Source: Telopea speciosissima (lineage: Eukaryota > Streptophyta > Magnoliopsida > Proteales > Proteaceae). From it: a DNA stretch of 64,000 bases. Where the stretch lies: assembly GCF_018873765.1 (NCBI RefSeq), contig NC_057918.1:12718862-12782861 (forward strand). The letters run 5' to 3'. Below the pieces are notes generated by a model, which was given only the letters and a program-made list of their open reading frames with translations, was not told the DNA's origin and did not search any database. Positions 63,401 through 64,000 of the stretch are shown one piece after another. Positions within the stretch are counted from its first letter, which is position 1; each line of letters opens with the position of its first letter. The position numbers and the translations under genes are program-made.

Positions 63401-64000
63401 TTATTTGCTGCATATTATTAGTTTCCCATATTCTAAGAGTGTTCCACATTATTTTGTAGGAAATCTTAGAGGTTGGTATATATATATATGGATGGATGTG
63501 CAATTTTATGATTCAACTAACCACTTCCCTGCCTGGGGTTTTGGAGCTCGAACAATTGATGGACCTGTCTCACATAGCTACAACATGAATGAATTAGCTC
63601 TGATTAGCAATTTCTAGGTTAACAATTTCATTTTATTATGGCCTAACATTTCTCAATGCCATGGCTGAATCACTAAGTTATGTGGTCAGAGATGATCAAA
63701 TGGTGGGTCAAACCACTTGCCCATGTGCCATATTAGCCATTGGCATAATAACCATATCGTAATTAGGAAACAAAAGATGTACTCCCCTTTGCTCATAGAA
63801 GGAGGCACTTGGTGGTATAGCACTTATGATTTAAGAACTATAGATAGTTCATGTTGTGGAATCATCAATTCAGTAATCTAACTGAAACCTGATGTTTAGC
63901 CTAATAAAGTGGCCAGGTAAGGCTGTGAAAGGGAGTGGAGATCCATTTAGTGTTAGTAACTTGATTCAAAAGTCAAGCATGTGTTGTATCTCTTAGGCAC
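60430..64000. other. Terminal intergenic region, no gene supported
   Basis: AT-rich. Features seen: an ATG in good context at 61,198 (AACAAAAAATGGGA) opening a 33-codon frame MGIIEEVLQQLEAILEEFLG of unknown status; GA-rich tract at 62,530-62,580; a 25-bp direct repeat GCAATCACTGGTAATCCCCT at about 62,488 and 62,595; a C10 run near 62,455. Frames near 62,680, 62,939 and 63,294 have no recognisable domain. Confidence 0.4.

Noticed and set aside
1-64000. CRISPR arrays, operons, riboswitches or prokaryotic replication signals
   Set aside because: The window is plant nuclear DNA with spliced genes; the tandem and inverted repeats lack the spaced direct-repeat pattern of CRISPR.

Overview
The window is nuclear DNA of a flowering plant, most likely a dicot-like species with a moderately repeat-rich genome. 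The evidence is spliced genes with GT-AG introns, plant-only families (xyloglucan xylosyltransferase, P-class PPR, NEN-type exonuclease, VTI11-type SNARE), a nuclear-type tRNA-Ala, and dense LTR, LINE, SINE and MITE sequence. I cannot name the species from sequence alone.

Layout. About 1-6.45 kb is the 5' two-thirds of a broken Ty3/gypsy element of Tat-like type, read on the minus strand. It runs off the left edge of the window and its only visible LTR (5450-6448) carries a GC-rich tandem array. About 6.46-7.95 kb is an unassigned poly(A)-tailed unit. 8-10 kb is MITE- and SINE-rich intergenic DNA. A complete six-exon NEN-type DEDDh exonuclease gene lies at 10073-13812 (+). It is followed by RTE LINE debris, a tRNA-Ala(UGC) at 15321-15393 (-) and a foldback MITE. 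A lone C-terminal exon of the chloroplast Fe-S assembly protein SufD/ABCI7 sits at 16993-17314 (-).

The next block holds two genes on a divergent promoter: a complete five-exon VTI11-like Qb-SNARE gene (19001-27071, -) and an intronless mitochondrial-type PPR gene (28015-29493, +). After about 6 kb with no clear gene comes an intronless XXT5-like xyloglucan 6-xylosyltransferase gene (35920-37293, +).

From about 38.4 to 46.7 kb the DNA is built from a diverged direct duplication. Copy 2 was interrupted by a LINE fragment. Between the copies sits a 1.67-kb Mutator-like transposon with nearly identical TIRs, which carries a piece of a beta-ketoacyl-CoA reductase (KCR) gene joined to a glycine-rich segment (Pack-MULE). 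A second decayed LINE fragment (47.8-49.1 kb), a cluster of foldback MITEs (49.8-51 kb), a ~200-bp-arm inverted duplication (51.45-51.87 kb), a gag-only terminal-repeat retrotransposon (53.1-56.9 kb) and an inverted MITE pair (57.5-57.8 kb) follow. The last 6 kb hold an RTE fragment, a tRNA-like sequence with a Pol III terminator, and no gene I can support.

The host genes are unrelated in pathway: nuclear/phloem exonuclease, vacuolar trafficking SNARE, organelle RNA factor, cell-wall glycosyltransferase. The only shared regulation suggested is the VTI11/PPR divergent promoter. The most notable signals are the Pack-MULE gene capture, the foldback family with about 10-bp target duplications, the gag-only retrotransposon, the inverted duplication that could give hairpin RNA, and the tRNA-like gene.
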